NCBI GenBank assembly: GCA_902524995.1
Contig: CABZFJ010000012.1
Location: forward strand, 1-32,597
Reading direction: 5' to 3'
DNA: 32,597 nucleotides
Source: an uncultured Pelagibacteraceae bacterium
GTDB taxonomy: Bacteria > Pseudomonadota > Alphaproteobacteria > Pelagibacterales > Pelagibacteraceae
Made by a program: the position numbers and the translations under genes. Shown here piece by piece: positions 16,350-24,183 of the stretch (position 1 is its first letter; every line of letters starts with the position of its first letter). The notes under the pieces are model-generated. The model made no database searches, was not told the origin of the DNA, and saw only the letters and a program-made list of their open reading frames with translations.

Positions 16350-17032
16350 TGAAATTAGATTTGAGAAAATTGAAACTTAGAAAAGTAAATGAAACATTGC
16401 AATCAATCGACCCTAAAAAAAATAATAAAAATTATACAATCTTAAATCCAGAGGGAAATCATGCTGTCTGTGCAGGTTTAACAGATGATATAGAGGTGAC
16501 TGTAAAAGGTCATGTTGGATATTATTGTGGCGGAATGAACCAAAATGCAAATATTACAGTTGAAGGAAATGTTGGAACAGGTGTGGCTGAAAATATGATG
16601 TCTGGAAAAATTCATGTAAAAGGAAATGCCTCTCAGTCTGCTGGAGCTACAGCACATGGAGGATTTTTAATTATCGATGGAGATGCGAGTTCCAGATGTG
16701 GAATTTCAATGAAAGGAGTTGATATTATTGTAAAAGGTTCTGTAGGTCACATGTCTGCTTTTATGGCTCAATCTGGTAATTTGGTAGTTTGTGGTGATGC
16801 AGGTGAGGCATTAGGTGATAGTTTATATGAAACAGATATCTATATTAGAGGCAAGGTTAAGTCCTTAGGAGCTGATTGCATAGAAAAAAAAATGGATAAT
16901 AAACATTTAAAAAAATTAGATAATCTTTTAAAAAAAGCAAAGTTGAATAAATTAAAATCTAAAGATTTTAAAAGATATGGTTCAGCTAGAAAACTTTATA
17001 ATTTTAAAATAGACAATGTATCAAGTTATTAA
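16349..17032 (+). CDS. mgsB: N-methylglutamate synthase subunit B, GXGXG domain (module 2)
   Basis: A 227-aa GXGXG beta-helix protein with regular Gly turns (YYCGGMNQ, GTGVAENMMSG, SAGATAHGG, CGDAGEALGD). The start is the ATG at 16349, whose first base is the last of the mgsA stop (TAATG). A TTG at 16337 in frame would lengthen it by four residues but is less likely. It lacks the long N-terminal extension of the module 1 paralogue and has a lysine-rich C-terminus. It is the structural partner of the amidotransferase and FMN subunits, with mgsC 2 nt downstream. Confidence 0.85.
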   Translation: MKLDLRKLKLRKVNETLQSIDPKKNNKNYTILNPEGNHAVCAGLTDDIEVTVKGHVGYYCGGMNQNANITVEGNVGTGVAENMMSGKIHVKGNASQSAGATAHGGFLIIDGDASSRCGISMKGVDIIVKGSVGHMSAFMAQSGNLVVCGDAGEALGDSLYETDIYIRGKVKSLGADCIEKKMDNKHLKKLDNLLKKAKLNKLKSKDFKRYGSARKLYNFKIDNVSSY

Positions 17033-17034
17033 AT

Positions 17035-18360
17035 ATGAAAAAAAATAATAAAATATATCCAAGACAATCTTGGACATTCGACGAGTATACAAATTCTGAA
17101 ATTAGGAGAGCAGCTGAAACAGGAATTTATGATATAAGAGGAGGTGGATCTAAGAGAAGACTTCCTCATTTTGATGATCTTTTATTTTTAGGTGCATCAA
17201 TGTCCAGATATCCTTTAGAAGGATATAGAGAAAAATGCACAACTAATGTAACCTTGGGTACAAGGTACGCAAAAAAACCTTTAGAACTTGATATACCAAT
17301 AACAATTGCAGGAATGAGTTTTGGTGCATTATCAGGGTCTGCAAAAGAGGCATTGGGTCGTGGAGCAAGTATTGCAGGTACATCAACAACTACTGGTGAT
17401 GGAGGCATGACACCTGAAGAAAGAGGACAGTCAAAAAATCTAATTTATCAACTTTTACCTTCTAGATATGGGATGAATCCTAATGATTTAAGAAAAGCAG
17501 ATGCAATAGAAGTTGTGATTGGACAAGGTGCAAAGCCTGGAGGAGGTGGAATGCTTTTAGGGCAAAAAATTAGTGATCGTGTTGCTGAAATGAGAACTTT
17601 GCCAAAAGGAGTTGATCAACGTTCAGCATGTAGACATCCAGACTGGACTGGACCAGATGATTTGAAGATAAAAATTTTAGAGTTAAGAGAAATTACCAAA
17701 TGGAAAGTCCCAATATTTGTGAAAATTGCAGGAGCTCGACCTTATTATGATACCGCATTAGCCATTAAAGCAGGTGCAGATGTAGTTGTTTTAGATGGTA
17801 TGCAAGGAGGAACTGCAGCAACCCAAGAAGTATTTATTGAAAATGTAGGTCAACCAACATTAGGTTGTATAAGACCAGCCGTTGATGCTCTACAAGATCT
17901 AGATATGCATAGAAAAGTTCAATTAATTATTTCTGGTGGGATCAGAAATGGAGCAGATGTAGCTAAAGCTTTGGCCCTTGGAGCTGATGCAGTTTCAATA
18001 GGTAGTGCAGCAATGATTGCTATAGGAGACAATGATCCCAAATGGGAAAAAGATTATAATAAACTTGGAACTACTGCTGGTGCATATGATGATTGGCATG
18101 AAGGAAATGATCCCGCAGGTATTTCAACTCAAGATCCAAAACTAATGAAAAGATTAGATCCAATAAAAGCTGGAAAAAAACTTTCAAACTATTTAAAAGT
18201 AATGACATTAGAGGCTCAAACACTTGCAAGAGCATGTGGTAAAAATAGCTTACATAATTTAGAACCAGAAGATATGTGTGCTTTAACGGTTGAAGCTGCT
18301 GCGATGGCTAGAGTTCCTTTAGCTGGTACTACGTGGATACCAGGTATAAATAATAAATAA
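17035..18360 (+). CDS. mgsC: N-methylglutamate synthase subunit C, FMN domain (module 2, Fe-S cysteines absent)
   Basis: A 441-aa FMN-binding glutamate synthase-type subunit. Motifs include AGMSFGALSG, GDGGMTPEER, SACRHPDWTGPDDL, VKIAGARP and SGGIRNGADVAKALALGADA. In place of the three cysteines seen in the module 1 paralogue it has GAYDDWHEGNDPAGIST (residues about 349-365), so no 3Fe-4S cluster can form there. That fits an amine-transfer reaction on FMN with no outside electron supply, as described for N-methylglutamate synthase, rather than a classical glutamate synthase. The start is 2 nt after mgsB. It is followed by gmaS after 37 nt that carry a promoter-like sequence. Confidence 0.85.
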   Translation: MKKNNKIYPRQSWTFDEYTNSEIRRAAETGIYDIRGGGSKRRLPHFDDLLFLGASMSRYPLEGYREKCTTNVTLGTRYAKKPLELDIPITIAGMSFGALSGSAKEALGRGASIAGTSTTTGDGGMTPEERGQSKNLIYQLLPSRYGMNPNDLRKADAIEVVIGQGAKPGGGGMLLGQKISDRVAEMRTLPKGVDQRSACRHPDWTGPDDLKIKILELREITKWKVPIFVKIAGARPYYDTALAIKAGADVVVLDGMQGGTAATQEVFIENVGQPTLGCIRPAVDALQDLDMHRKVQLIISGGIRNGADVAKALALGADAVSIGSAAMIAIGDNDPKWEKDYNKLGTTAGAYDDWHEGNDPAGISTQDPKLMKRLDPIKAGKKLSNYLKVMTLEAQTLARACGKNSLHNLEPEDMCALTVEAAAMARVPLAGTTWIPGINNK

Positions 18361-18363
18361 ATA

Positions 18364-18392
18364 TTGATACTAAGTAATTTAATTCATATTAT
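18364..18392 (+). promoter_or_regulatory. Candidate promoter of gmaS, possibly leaderless
   Basis: TTGATA (18364-18369) and TATTAT (18387-18392) are exactly 17 nt apart, each one base off consensus. The predicted transcript start falls on or next to the A of the gmaS ATG at 18398, which would make a leaderless mRNA. No Shine-Dalgarno is present before gmaS, in agreement. An overlapping TATAAA at 18390-18395 is an alternative -10. Confidence 0.45.
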
Positions 18393-18397
18393 AAATA

Positions 18398-19723
18398 ATG
18401 CCTAAAAATTTATCTCAATTAGCTAGATCTAAAAAAATTAAATATTTTTTAATAAGTTTTGTTGATTTGTTTGGAGTATTGAGATCAAAATTAGTTCCAG
18501 CACAAGCAATTGCTGAAATGCAAAAGAATGGAGCTGGTTTTGCGGGATTTGCAACATGGCTAGATATGTCACCAGCAGATAGTGATATGTTCGCAATACC
18601 AGATCCAAATAGTTTAATTCAATTGCCATGGAATAAAGAGATTGGATGGTTAGCTTCAGATTTATATATAGATGGTGGACCTGTAGATGCATCTCCAAGA
18701 GTAATGTTGAAAAATCAGATAAAAAAATTGAGTGAAATAAAACTTCAAATGAAGTCTGGTGTTGAATGTGAATATTTTTTAATTTCTGAGGATGCATCTT
18801 CTATTGCTGATCCGAGAGATATCCAGTCAAAACCTTGTTATGATCAATCTGCTCTTATGAGAAGATATGATTTAATCAAAGAGATTTGTGACAGTATGAT
18901 TGAGTTAGGATGGAAACCATATCAAAATGACCATGAGGACGCTAATGGTCAATTTGAAATGAATTGGGATTATTCTGACAGTTTAATAACCGCAGATAGG
19001 CATGTTTTTTTTAAATTTATGGTAAAAAATTTAGCTGAAAAACATGGTCTAAGAGCTACATTTATGCCAAAACCATTCAATAATTTAACTGGTAATGGTT
19101 GCCATGCACATATTTCTGTTTGGGGAAAAGGAAAAAATCAGTTTTTTGACAAAAAAGATAGATTGGGTTTAAGCAAAATGGCTTACAATTTCCTAGGCGG
19201 GGTGATAAAGAATGCACAACCTTTATCAGCTTTCTTTAATCCGACTATTAATAGTTACAGAAGAATAAATGCTCCACCAACAAAATCAGGAGCTACTTGG
19301 TCTCCTAGCAGCATATCTTATACAGGAAATAACAGAACACATATGATTAGAATTCCTGACCCTGGAAGATTTGAACTTAGATTGATGGATGGATCAGCTA
19401 ACCCATATTTATTACAAGCTGGAGTTCTTGCAGCTGGTTTGGAAGGCATAAATAAAAAAATAAATCCAGGTAAACCTTTATTCTGTAATATGTATACAGA
19501 TTACAAAAAATACCCAAAATTGCCTAAACTTCCTAATAACGTTTCTGAGGCATTAAATATGTTAAGTGGCAGCAGAGTCCTTAATAAAGCATTTGGAAAA
19601 AAAGTTATTGATAGTTATATAAAATTAAAAAGTAACGAAATAGATAATTTCAATAAACAAGAAGTCTTTGATAAAAAAAAATCAGTTACTAAATGGGAAA
19701 AAGATAACACCTTAGATTGTTAG
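18398..19723 (+). CDS. gmaS: Gamma-glutamylmethylamide synthetase (glutamine synthetase type III, GlnT family)
   Basis: ATP-dependent ligase joining methylamine to glutamate, the entry step of the N-methylglutamate route, 441 aa. It closely follows the GmaS/GlnT pattern (KYFLISFVDLFG, GAGFAGFATWLD, NDHEDANGQFEMNW, TGNGCHAHISVW, RINAPPTKSGATWSP, NRTHMIRIPDPGRFELRLMDG, CxNMY, and C-terminal KWEKDNTLD). Metal ligands E123/E125, E180, E187 and H236 are in place. It follows mgsABC with a 37-nt gap, and the next gene starts 2 nt after its stop. GmaS and GlnT cannot be fully told apart by sequence, but linkage to mgsABC and tdm favours methylamine. Confidence 0.87.
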   Translation: MPKNLSQLARSKKIKYFLISFVDLFGVLRSKLVPAQAIAEMQKNGAGFAGFATWLDMSPADSDMFAIPDPNSLIQLPWNKEIGWLASDLYIDGGPVDASPRVMLKNQIKKLSEIKLQMKSGVECEYFLISEDASSIADPRDIQSKPCYDQSALMRRYDLIKEICDSMIELGWKPYQNDHEDANGQFEMNWDYSDSLITADRHVFFKFMVKNLAEKHGLRATFMPKPFNNLTGNGCHAHISVWGKGKNQFFDKKDRLGLSKMAYNFLGGVIKNAQPLSAFFNPTINSYRRINAPPTKSGATWSPSSISYTGNNRTHMIRIPDPGRFELRLMDGSANPYLLQAGVLAAGLEGINKKINPGKPLFCNMYTDYKKYPKLPKLPNNVSEALNMLSGSRVLNKAFGKKVIDSYIKLKSNEIDNFNKQEVFDKKKSVTKWEKDNTLDC

Positions 19724-19725
19724 AA

Positions 19726-20856
19726 ATGAATTTAAATAATATTTCTAAATGGAAATATTCAAATTTTCTATTAAATAAATCTTATAACTTTGATCGTAAA
19801 AGAATTCTAAAACTTATACCTACTAGCTTGCTATTGAATTCAAACAAAACGATATCAAACTGGAAAAATTATAAGAAAACACCTTTGATTAATTTAGAGA
19901 AATTAAATCAAATTTTGAGACTAAATAAAATCTTTTACAAAGATGAGTCGAAAAGATTTCATTTAAAATCATTTAAAGCTTTAGGTGGAGCATATGCTGT
20001 GGAAAAAATATCTAAAAGGAAAAAAAATATAATAATATCATCTGCAACAGCTGGAAATCATGGTAGATCAGTTGCTTGGGGCGCTCAAAGATTGGGTTTA
20101 CAATGTAAAATTTTTGTTAGTCAATATGTAAGTGAAGCGAGAGTAAAAGAAATTGAAAAATTTGGAGCTGATGTAATACGAGTAAAAGGTAATTACGAAA
20201 ACTCATTGAACGAGTGTAAAAAATTATCGAAAAAGAATAATTGGAATATTGTTCAAGATGTATCTACGAAGAATTATAGTTATGTTCCCTTGTTAACTAT
20301 GGCTGGTTATTCAATTATGATAAAGGAAATTTCAAAACAAACTACGCATTATATTACACATATATTCCTTCAAGCCGGCGTTGGTGGAATGGCAGCAGGT
20401 GTAGTAGCAGGAGTTGCAAAATATTTTAAGAGAATTCCTAAAATAATAATAGTTGAGCCAGATGGAGCTGATTGCGTACTACAAAGCATAAAAAGTAAGA
20501 AATTAAAAAAAATTAAAATAAAAAAAGAAAGTATAATGGGCGGAATGTCATGTAATGAAATGTCTCTAATACCTTGGCATGTATTAAAGAAAGCTAGCGA
20601 TTGCTGTGTAACTGTAAATGACTCAAAGGTTCCCAAAACTGTTGCAATGCTAAAAGACAAGAAACTAGGCAAAAAATCAATAATAGGTGGAGAATGTGCT
20701 ACACCAGGAATTATCAGTCTTATTAGTCTCTGTAATAATCCTAAAATAAAGAAATTAATAAATCTTAACGAAAAATCTAACGTTTTAGTTATTGGATGCG
20801 AAGGTAATGCAGATGTAAAACTTTACAAACAATTGCTATCTAAAGGCAGAAAGTAG
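19726..20856 (+). CDS. Diaminopropionate ammonia-lyase-like PLP enzyme (fold-type II)
   Basis: PLP-dependent ammonia-lyase of the DpaL family, 376 aa from the ATG at 19726 (a TTG at 19717 would overlap gmaS). The PLP lysine is K84 in SFKALGGAY, preceded by the DESKRF motif typical of DpaL. Phosphate-loop residues are in QAGVGGMAAGV, and the C-terminal GCEGNADVKLY matches DpaL. The loop that reads TDGNHGRG in E. coli DpaL is TAGNHGRS here, so the Asp used as second catalytic base for the D-isomer is Ala109. The QDTAWEGY segment is also changed (QDVSTKNY). The substrate may therefore be a different amino acid, and release of ammonia is the likely outcome. It is 2 nt after gmaS and 5 nt before the photolyase gene. 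Confidence 0.75.
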   Translation: MNLNNISKWKYSNFLLNKSYNFDRKRILKLIPTSLLLNSNKTISNWKNYKKTPLINLEKLNQILRLNKIFYKDESKRFHLKSFKALGGAYAVEKISKRKKNIIISSATAGNHGRSVAWGAQRLGLQCKIFVSQYVSEARVKEIEKFGADVIRVKGNYENSLNECKKLSKKNNWNIVQDVSTKNYSYVPLLTMAGYSIMIKEISKQTTHYITHIFLQAGVGGMAAGVVAGVAKYFKRIPKIIIVEPDGADCVLQSIKSKKLKKIKIKKESIMGGMSCNEMSLIPWHVLKKASDCCVTVNDSKVPKTVAMLKDKKLGKKSIIGGECATPGIISLISLCNNPKIKKLINLNEKSNVLVIGCEGNADVKLYKQLLSKGRK

Positions 20857-20861
20857 ATTAT

Positions 20862-22280
20862 ATGTCAAAAAAAGCTGTTGTTTGGATAAGAGACGATTTT
20901 AGAATAAAAAATAATTTTGCGTTATCTTATGCAACAAATAATTACGATACTGTCACAGCATTATATATTTATAACAAAGAAAATTTCGATGATGTTAGAG
21001 AAGCACAAAAATGGTGGGTAAGTAAATCTTTAATTAATTTTAAAAATGAGTTAATTAAATACAATATTGAATTAGAATTAGTATTTTCTGATGAGATAAC
21101 TTTTTTTAGTAAAATCAAGGGCAAACAGGAAATTTCTATTTTTTGGAATAAAATATATGAGCCATCTCAATTTAAGTTAGATAATGATCTCATTAAAATT
21201 TTTGAAAAAAACAAAATACTTTCAAAATGCTTTAAAGGAAATGTACTTAATGAATATAATAACGTTACTAAAGATGATGGAAGCCCTTATAAAGTTTATA
21301 GTCCATTTTGGAGAGTTGGAGAGCAAATTTACTTAGATAGTATCCCAAGCAAATCAGTAAACGTAAAAAAAGTTAAGAACAAAATAAAATTATTCAAAAA
21401 TAATTACGTTCCAGATCAAATTTTACCAAAGAAAAATTGGTATAAAAAATTTGAAAAATATTGGGATCCAACAGAAAAACAATCCGAAAAATATTTAAAC
21501 GATTTTGTCGAGAATAGAATGTTGAAATATGGAGTTGATAGAGATTATCCAGCTATAAATGGTTCGTCAAAACTTTCGCCATTCATTAGAAACGGACAAA
21601 TACATGTAAGTAACATTTGGGACAAATGTTATAAATATAAATCAAAAAATATTAGTGTTAAAAAATATCTAAATGAATTAGGCTGGAGAGAATTTTCACA
21701 TAGTTTAATTAATTATTTCCCTGAAATGTTAAAAGGTAATCTAAGAAAAGAATTTGATAAATTTCCATGGGATAAAAATGCAAAAAATTTGAAAGCTTGG
21801 AAAAATGGTATGACTGGATACCCAATTGTTGATGCTGGTATGAGACAACTTTATGAAACAGGTTGGATGCATAATAGAGTTAGAATGGTAGTTGGCTCTT
21901 TTCTCGTAAAACATTTAAGAATTAATTGGAAAGAGGGTGAAAAACATTTTAGAAATTGTTTGTTAGATTTTAATGAAGCAAACAATGTTGCACAATGGCA
22001 ATGGGTTGCTGGGTGTGGTGCAGATGCAGCCCCTTATTTTAGAATTTTCAATCCTATATTGCAGGGAGAAAAATTTGATAAACAAGGTTTGTATGTAAAA
22101 AAATGGGTACCTGAATTAGAGAGAGTTCCAAATAAATTTATTCATAAACCATGGGAAATGGAAACTAAATATCAAGAAGCTATAAAAACTAAAATTGGTT
22201 CTGATTACCCTTCCCCAATAGTCGTGCATGAAGAAGCTAGAAACGCAGCTCTTAAAGCATTTCAAACTTTAAAAAATTAA
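20862..22280 (+). CDS. phrB: Deoxyribodipyrimidine photolyase (photolyase/cryptochrome family)
   Basis: Light-dependent DNA repair flavoenzyme, 472 aa, full length for a class I photolyase. The N-terminal Rossmann antenna domain begins VVWIRDDFRIKNN. The helical FAD domain has LGWREFSHSLINYFPEM, TGYPIVDAGMRQLYETGWMHNRVRM and the FAD loop FNEANNVAQWQWVAGCGADAAPYFRIFNP (shown here only as landmarks: start FNEANN, end FRIFNP). It could act on cyclobutane dimers; a cryptochrome or 6-4 photolyase role is less likely. It lies 5 nt after the DpaL-like gene, so it ends the amine operon without an obvious metabolic link. It is convergent with yjbQ with no space between stop codons and no visible terminator. 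Confidence 0.92.
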   Translation: MSKKAVVWIRDDFRIKNNFALSYATNNYDTVTALYIYNKENFDDVREAQKWWVSKSLINFKNELIKYNIELELVFSDEITFFSKIKGKQEISIFWNKIYEPSQFKLDNDLIKIFEKNKILSKCFKGNVLNEYNNVTKDDGSPYKVYSPFWRVGEQIYLDSIPSKSVNVKKVKNKIKLFKNNYVPDQILPKKNWYKKFEKYWDPTEKQSEKYLNDFVENRMLKYGVDRDYPAINGSSKLSPFIRNGQIHVSNIWDKCYKYKSKNISVKKYLNELGWREFSHSLINYFPEMLKGNLRKEFDKFPWDKNAKNLKAWKNGMTGYPIVDAGMRQLYETGWMHNRVRMVVGSFLVKHLRINWKEGEKHFRNCLLDFNEANNVAQWQWVAGCGADAAPYFRIFNPILQGEKFDKQGLYVKKWVPELERVPNKFIHKPWEMETKYQEAIKTKIGSDYPSPIVVHEEARNAALKAFQTLKN

Positions 22281-22700
22281 TTAATCTCCAATAAAATGAT
22301 GAATAATAAGCCTTTTTGTAGAAGCTAACCTATGTTCAAAAAGGTAAATTCCTTGCCAAGTTCCTAACAAAAGTTGTTTGTTTTTTATACTGAGGGATAT
22401 TTGATTGTTAGTTAAAGCTGACTTTATATGAGCTGGCATATCGTCCTTACCTTCTATTGTATGAATATATAATTTATTGTCCATTGGAGCAATTTTATCA
22501 AAATAATTAATTAAATCTGATTGAACATCAGGATCGGCATTTTCTTGAACAATTAAAGATGCACTAGTGTGCTGTATGCTTAAGTTTAAAATACCATTAT
22601 TAAAACTATTTTTATTTATCCAGTCTATCGTTTGATCGGTAAATTCATATAATTTTTGACCATTCGTTTTAAGTTCAAGATTAAAAAATTCTTGTCTCAT
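22281..22700 (-). CDS. yjbQ: YjbQ family protein (UPF0047), possible thiamin phosphate synthase-like enzyme
   Basis: A 139-aa cytoplasmic protein of the YjbQ/UPF0047 family. Landmarks are LSIQHTSASLIVQENADPDV with its histidine, DDMPAHIKSAL and LGTWQGIYLFEHR near the C-terminus. Members have weak thiamin phosphate synthase activity in complementation tests; the true role is unsettled. The ATG overlaps the zapE stop by four bases (ATGA). It is the last gene of an eight-gene minus-strand chain. Confidence 0.88.
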   Translation of the reverse strand: MRQEFFNLELKTNGQKLYEFTDQTIDWINKNSFNNGILNLSIQHTSASLIVQENADPDVQSDLINYFDKIAPMDNKLYIHTIEGKDDMPAHIKSALTNNQISLSIKNKQLLLGTWQGIYLFEHRLASTKRLIIHHFIGD

Positions 22701-23752
22701 AAATGCTTTTTTGATGTTAGTTCATATAATCGGCTAATGGTTCGCTTAAATGGTTTTTCCAATAATCTTGATGATGTGAGTTTATCAATATTTTGTTCTG
22801 CACTAATGGCTATGGGTATATTTTGATCATACACGATATCTAAAAAAGTAATAAATCTTTTTTGTTGATTTGAATTTAAGTCATTAAATGCTGGTACATT
22901 TTCCATAACTATAAAAAAACAATTTTTTACTATTTTAATATAATCTTCTGATCCTAAATTTTTATCACATACTTCTTTAAAAGTTAATCGAACGATTCCA
23001 TCATAAAAATTTTTTAAAATAAATTTTCTCCCTTTAATGTTTAAAATCTTTTCTTTTAAAACCTTATCTTTAGTCATCACTCTAAATAATTTGTTTATTT
23101 TAAAATTGTTTTCTTGATTTAAAGGTGAGTAATATCTTTGAGTTTTATTGCCTTTGGACTTTCTATAATCATCATCTATATTTAATTGATATTCTAATGA
23201 TTGCTTTTGCATTATTTTTATAAAAGGTTTGAATTGATCTCTTTGCAACCCATCTTTATACAAATTTTCGATTTTTATATTAGAAGTTACAATAATTTTT
23301 AAATCTTCTTTAAATATTTCATCAAATAATTTTCCAAGTATCATTGCATCTACTATATTTGTAACTTGAAACTCGTCAAAATATATTAATTTTGCTTTCG
23401 ATTTTAATTTTTTAACAAATTTACTTATTTTATTTTCATCATTTTTACCTTTGAATTGGTGTACAAAATCGTGAAAGCTAAGCATAAACTCATTAAAGTG
23501 AAGTTTTAATTTTTTACCCTCAACTAAGTTGAAAAAAAAATCTAATATCATGGTTTTGCCAACACCAACATCTCCATAAAGATAAAAGCATTTTTTATAA
23601 TTTTTTTTTGATAAAATTTTTGAAATAAATGATTTGTAGTTTAATATATAATATTCTTCTAATGTTTTTATGAGTTTTATCTGATGCGAATTAATATCTA
23701 AATTTTTTTTTTTGCAGTAAATCTTAAACTCTATGACAAAACTTTTTTGCAT
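22697..23752 (-). CDS. zapE: ZapE/AFG1 family ATPase
   Basis: P-loop ATPase of the AFG1/ZapE family, 351 aa, linked in other bacteria to the Z-ring or membrane protein quality control. Walker A is GDVGVGKTM within YLYGDVGVGKT, Walker B is LIYFDEFQV, and the sensor region SNIKIENLYKDGLQRDQF is typical. I chose the ATG at 23752, whose first base is shared with the upstream gene's stop (TGATG); a TTG one codon earlier is also in frame. It is lysine-rich like its neighbours. It overlaps yjbQ by four bases. Confidence 0.9.
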   Translation of the reverse strand: MQKSFVIEFKIYCKKKNLDINSHQIKLIKTLEEYYILNYKSFISKILSKKNYKKCFYLYGDVGVGKTMILDFFFNLVEGKKLKLHFNEFMLSFHDFVHQFKGKNDENKISKFVKKLKSKAKLIYFDEFQVTNIVDAMILGKLFDEIFKEDLKIIVTSNIKIENLYKDGLQRDQFKPFIKIMQKQSLEYQLNIDDDYRKSKGNKTQRYYSPLNQENNFKINKLFRVMTKDKVLKEKILNIKGRKFILKNFYDGIVRLTFKEVCDKNLGSEDYIKIVKNCFFIVMENVPAFNDLNSNQQKRFITFLDIVYDQNIPIAISAEQNIDKLTSSRLLEKPFKRTISRLYELTSKKHL

Positions 23753-24183
23753 CAATTCTTTTTTGAATTAAAATCAACACCGTATTCTGATCTTGGTCCT
23801 TTTCTTAATCCAAAAGGTCCAGAGATAAAAATTGTCATTGGTCTTGTTCCTGGTTCAAGGTCTACTCTATGATATGCATTGGCTGATCTAAATCCAATAT
23901 ATCCAGGTTTTCTCCAGAACTTGCCTTTTTTAGTAGTTTCCCAATAACCCTCTTTTAAGATTATTGTAATATAAGGGAATAAATGATTATGAACTCCATC
24001 CCCATGATCATCATCCAACATTTCATGAATTAATATATTAAATGGGAACCATTTTGGTCTATTCCTAAATAATAAATAATATCTATTCATCCATGGTTTG
24101 GCTTCATTAAATTTTGGATGAGATGGTCCTCTATCTAAGACTACCTTTTTTCTTCCAATTTTTTCTAAAAATTTTAATAACAT
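23752..24183 (-). CDS. Cupin-like protein of unknown function
   Basis: A 143-aa soluble protein with a cupin-like pattern: an acidic/histidine segment (LDDDHGDGVHNHLFPYITII), a Gly-containing turn (GYWETTKKGKFWRKPGYIGF) and a later histidine (ANAYHRVDL). These could form a metal site of His residues in a small beta-barrel. There is no signal peptide despite following a lipoprotein gene. Its ATG shares a base with the bamB stop (TAATG) and its stop overlaps zapE. No specific reaction can be assigned. Confidence 0.72.
   Translation of the reverse strand: MLLKFLEKIGRKKVVLDRGPSHPKFNEAKPWMNRYYLLFRNRPKWFPFNILIHEMLDDDHGDGVHNHLFPYITIILKEGYWETTKKGKFWRKPGYIGFRSANAYHRVDLEPGTRPMTIFISGPFGLRKGPRSEYGVDFNSKKN

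Noticed and set aside
9906..18360. Classical glutamate synthase GltBD
   Set aside because: The domains are separate genes in two sets, there is no GltD-type FAD/NADPH subunit, and ligase genes are linked, so these are split GlxBCD/MgsABC-type systems.
18438..18797. 119-aa minus-strand open frame inside gmaS
   Set aside because: Antisense to a strongly conserved ligase; composition is that of a frame shadow and no motif is present.
20370..20672. 100-aa minus-strand open frame inside the DpaL-like gene
   Set aside because: Antisense shadow of a gene with clear family motifs; the Ala/Pro-rich tail is the complement of Gly/Ala codons.
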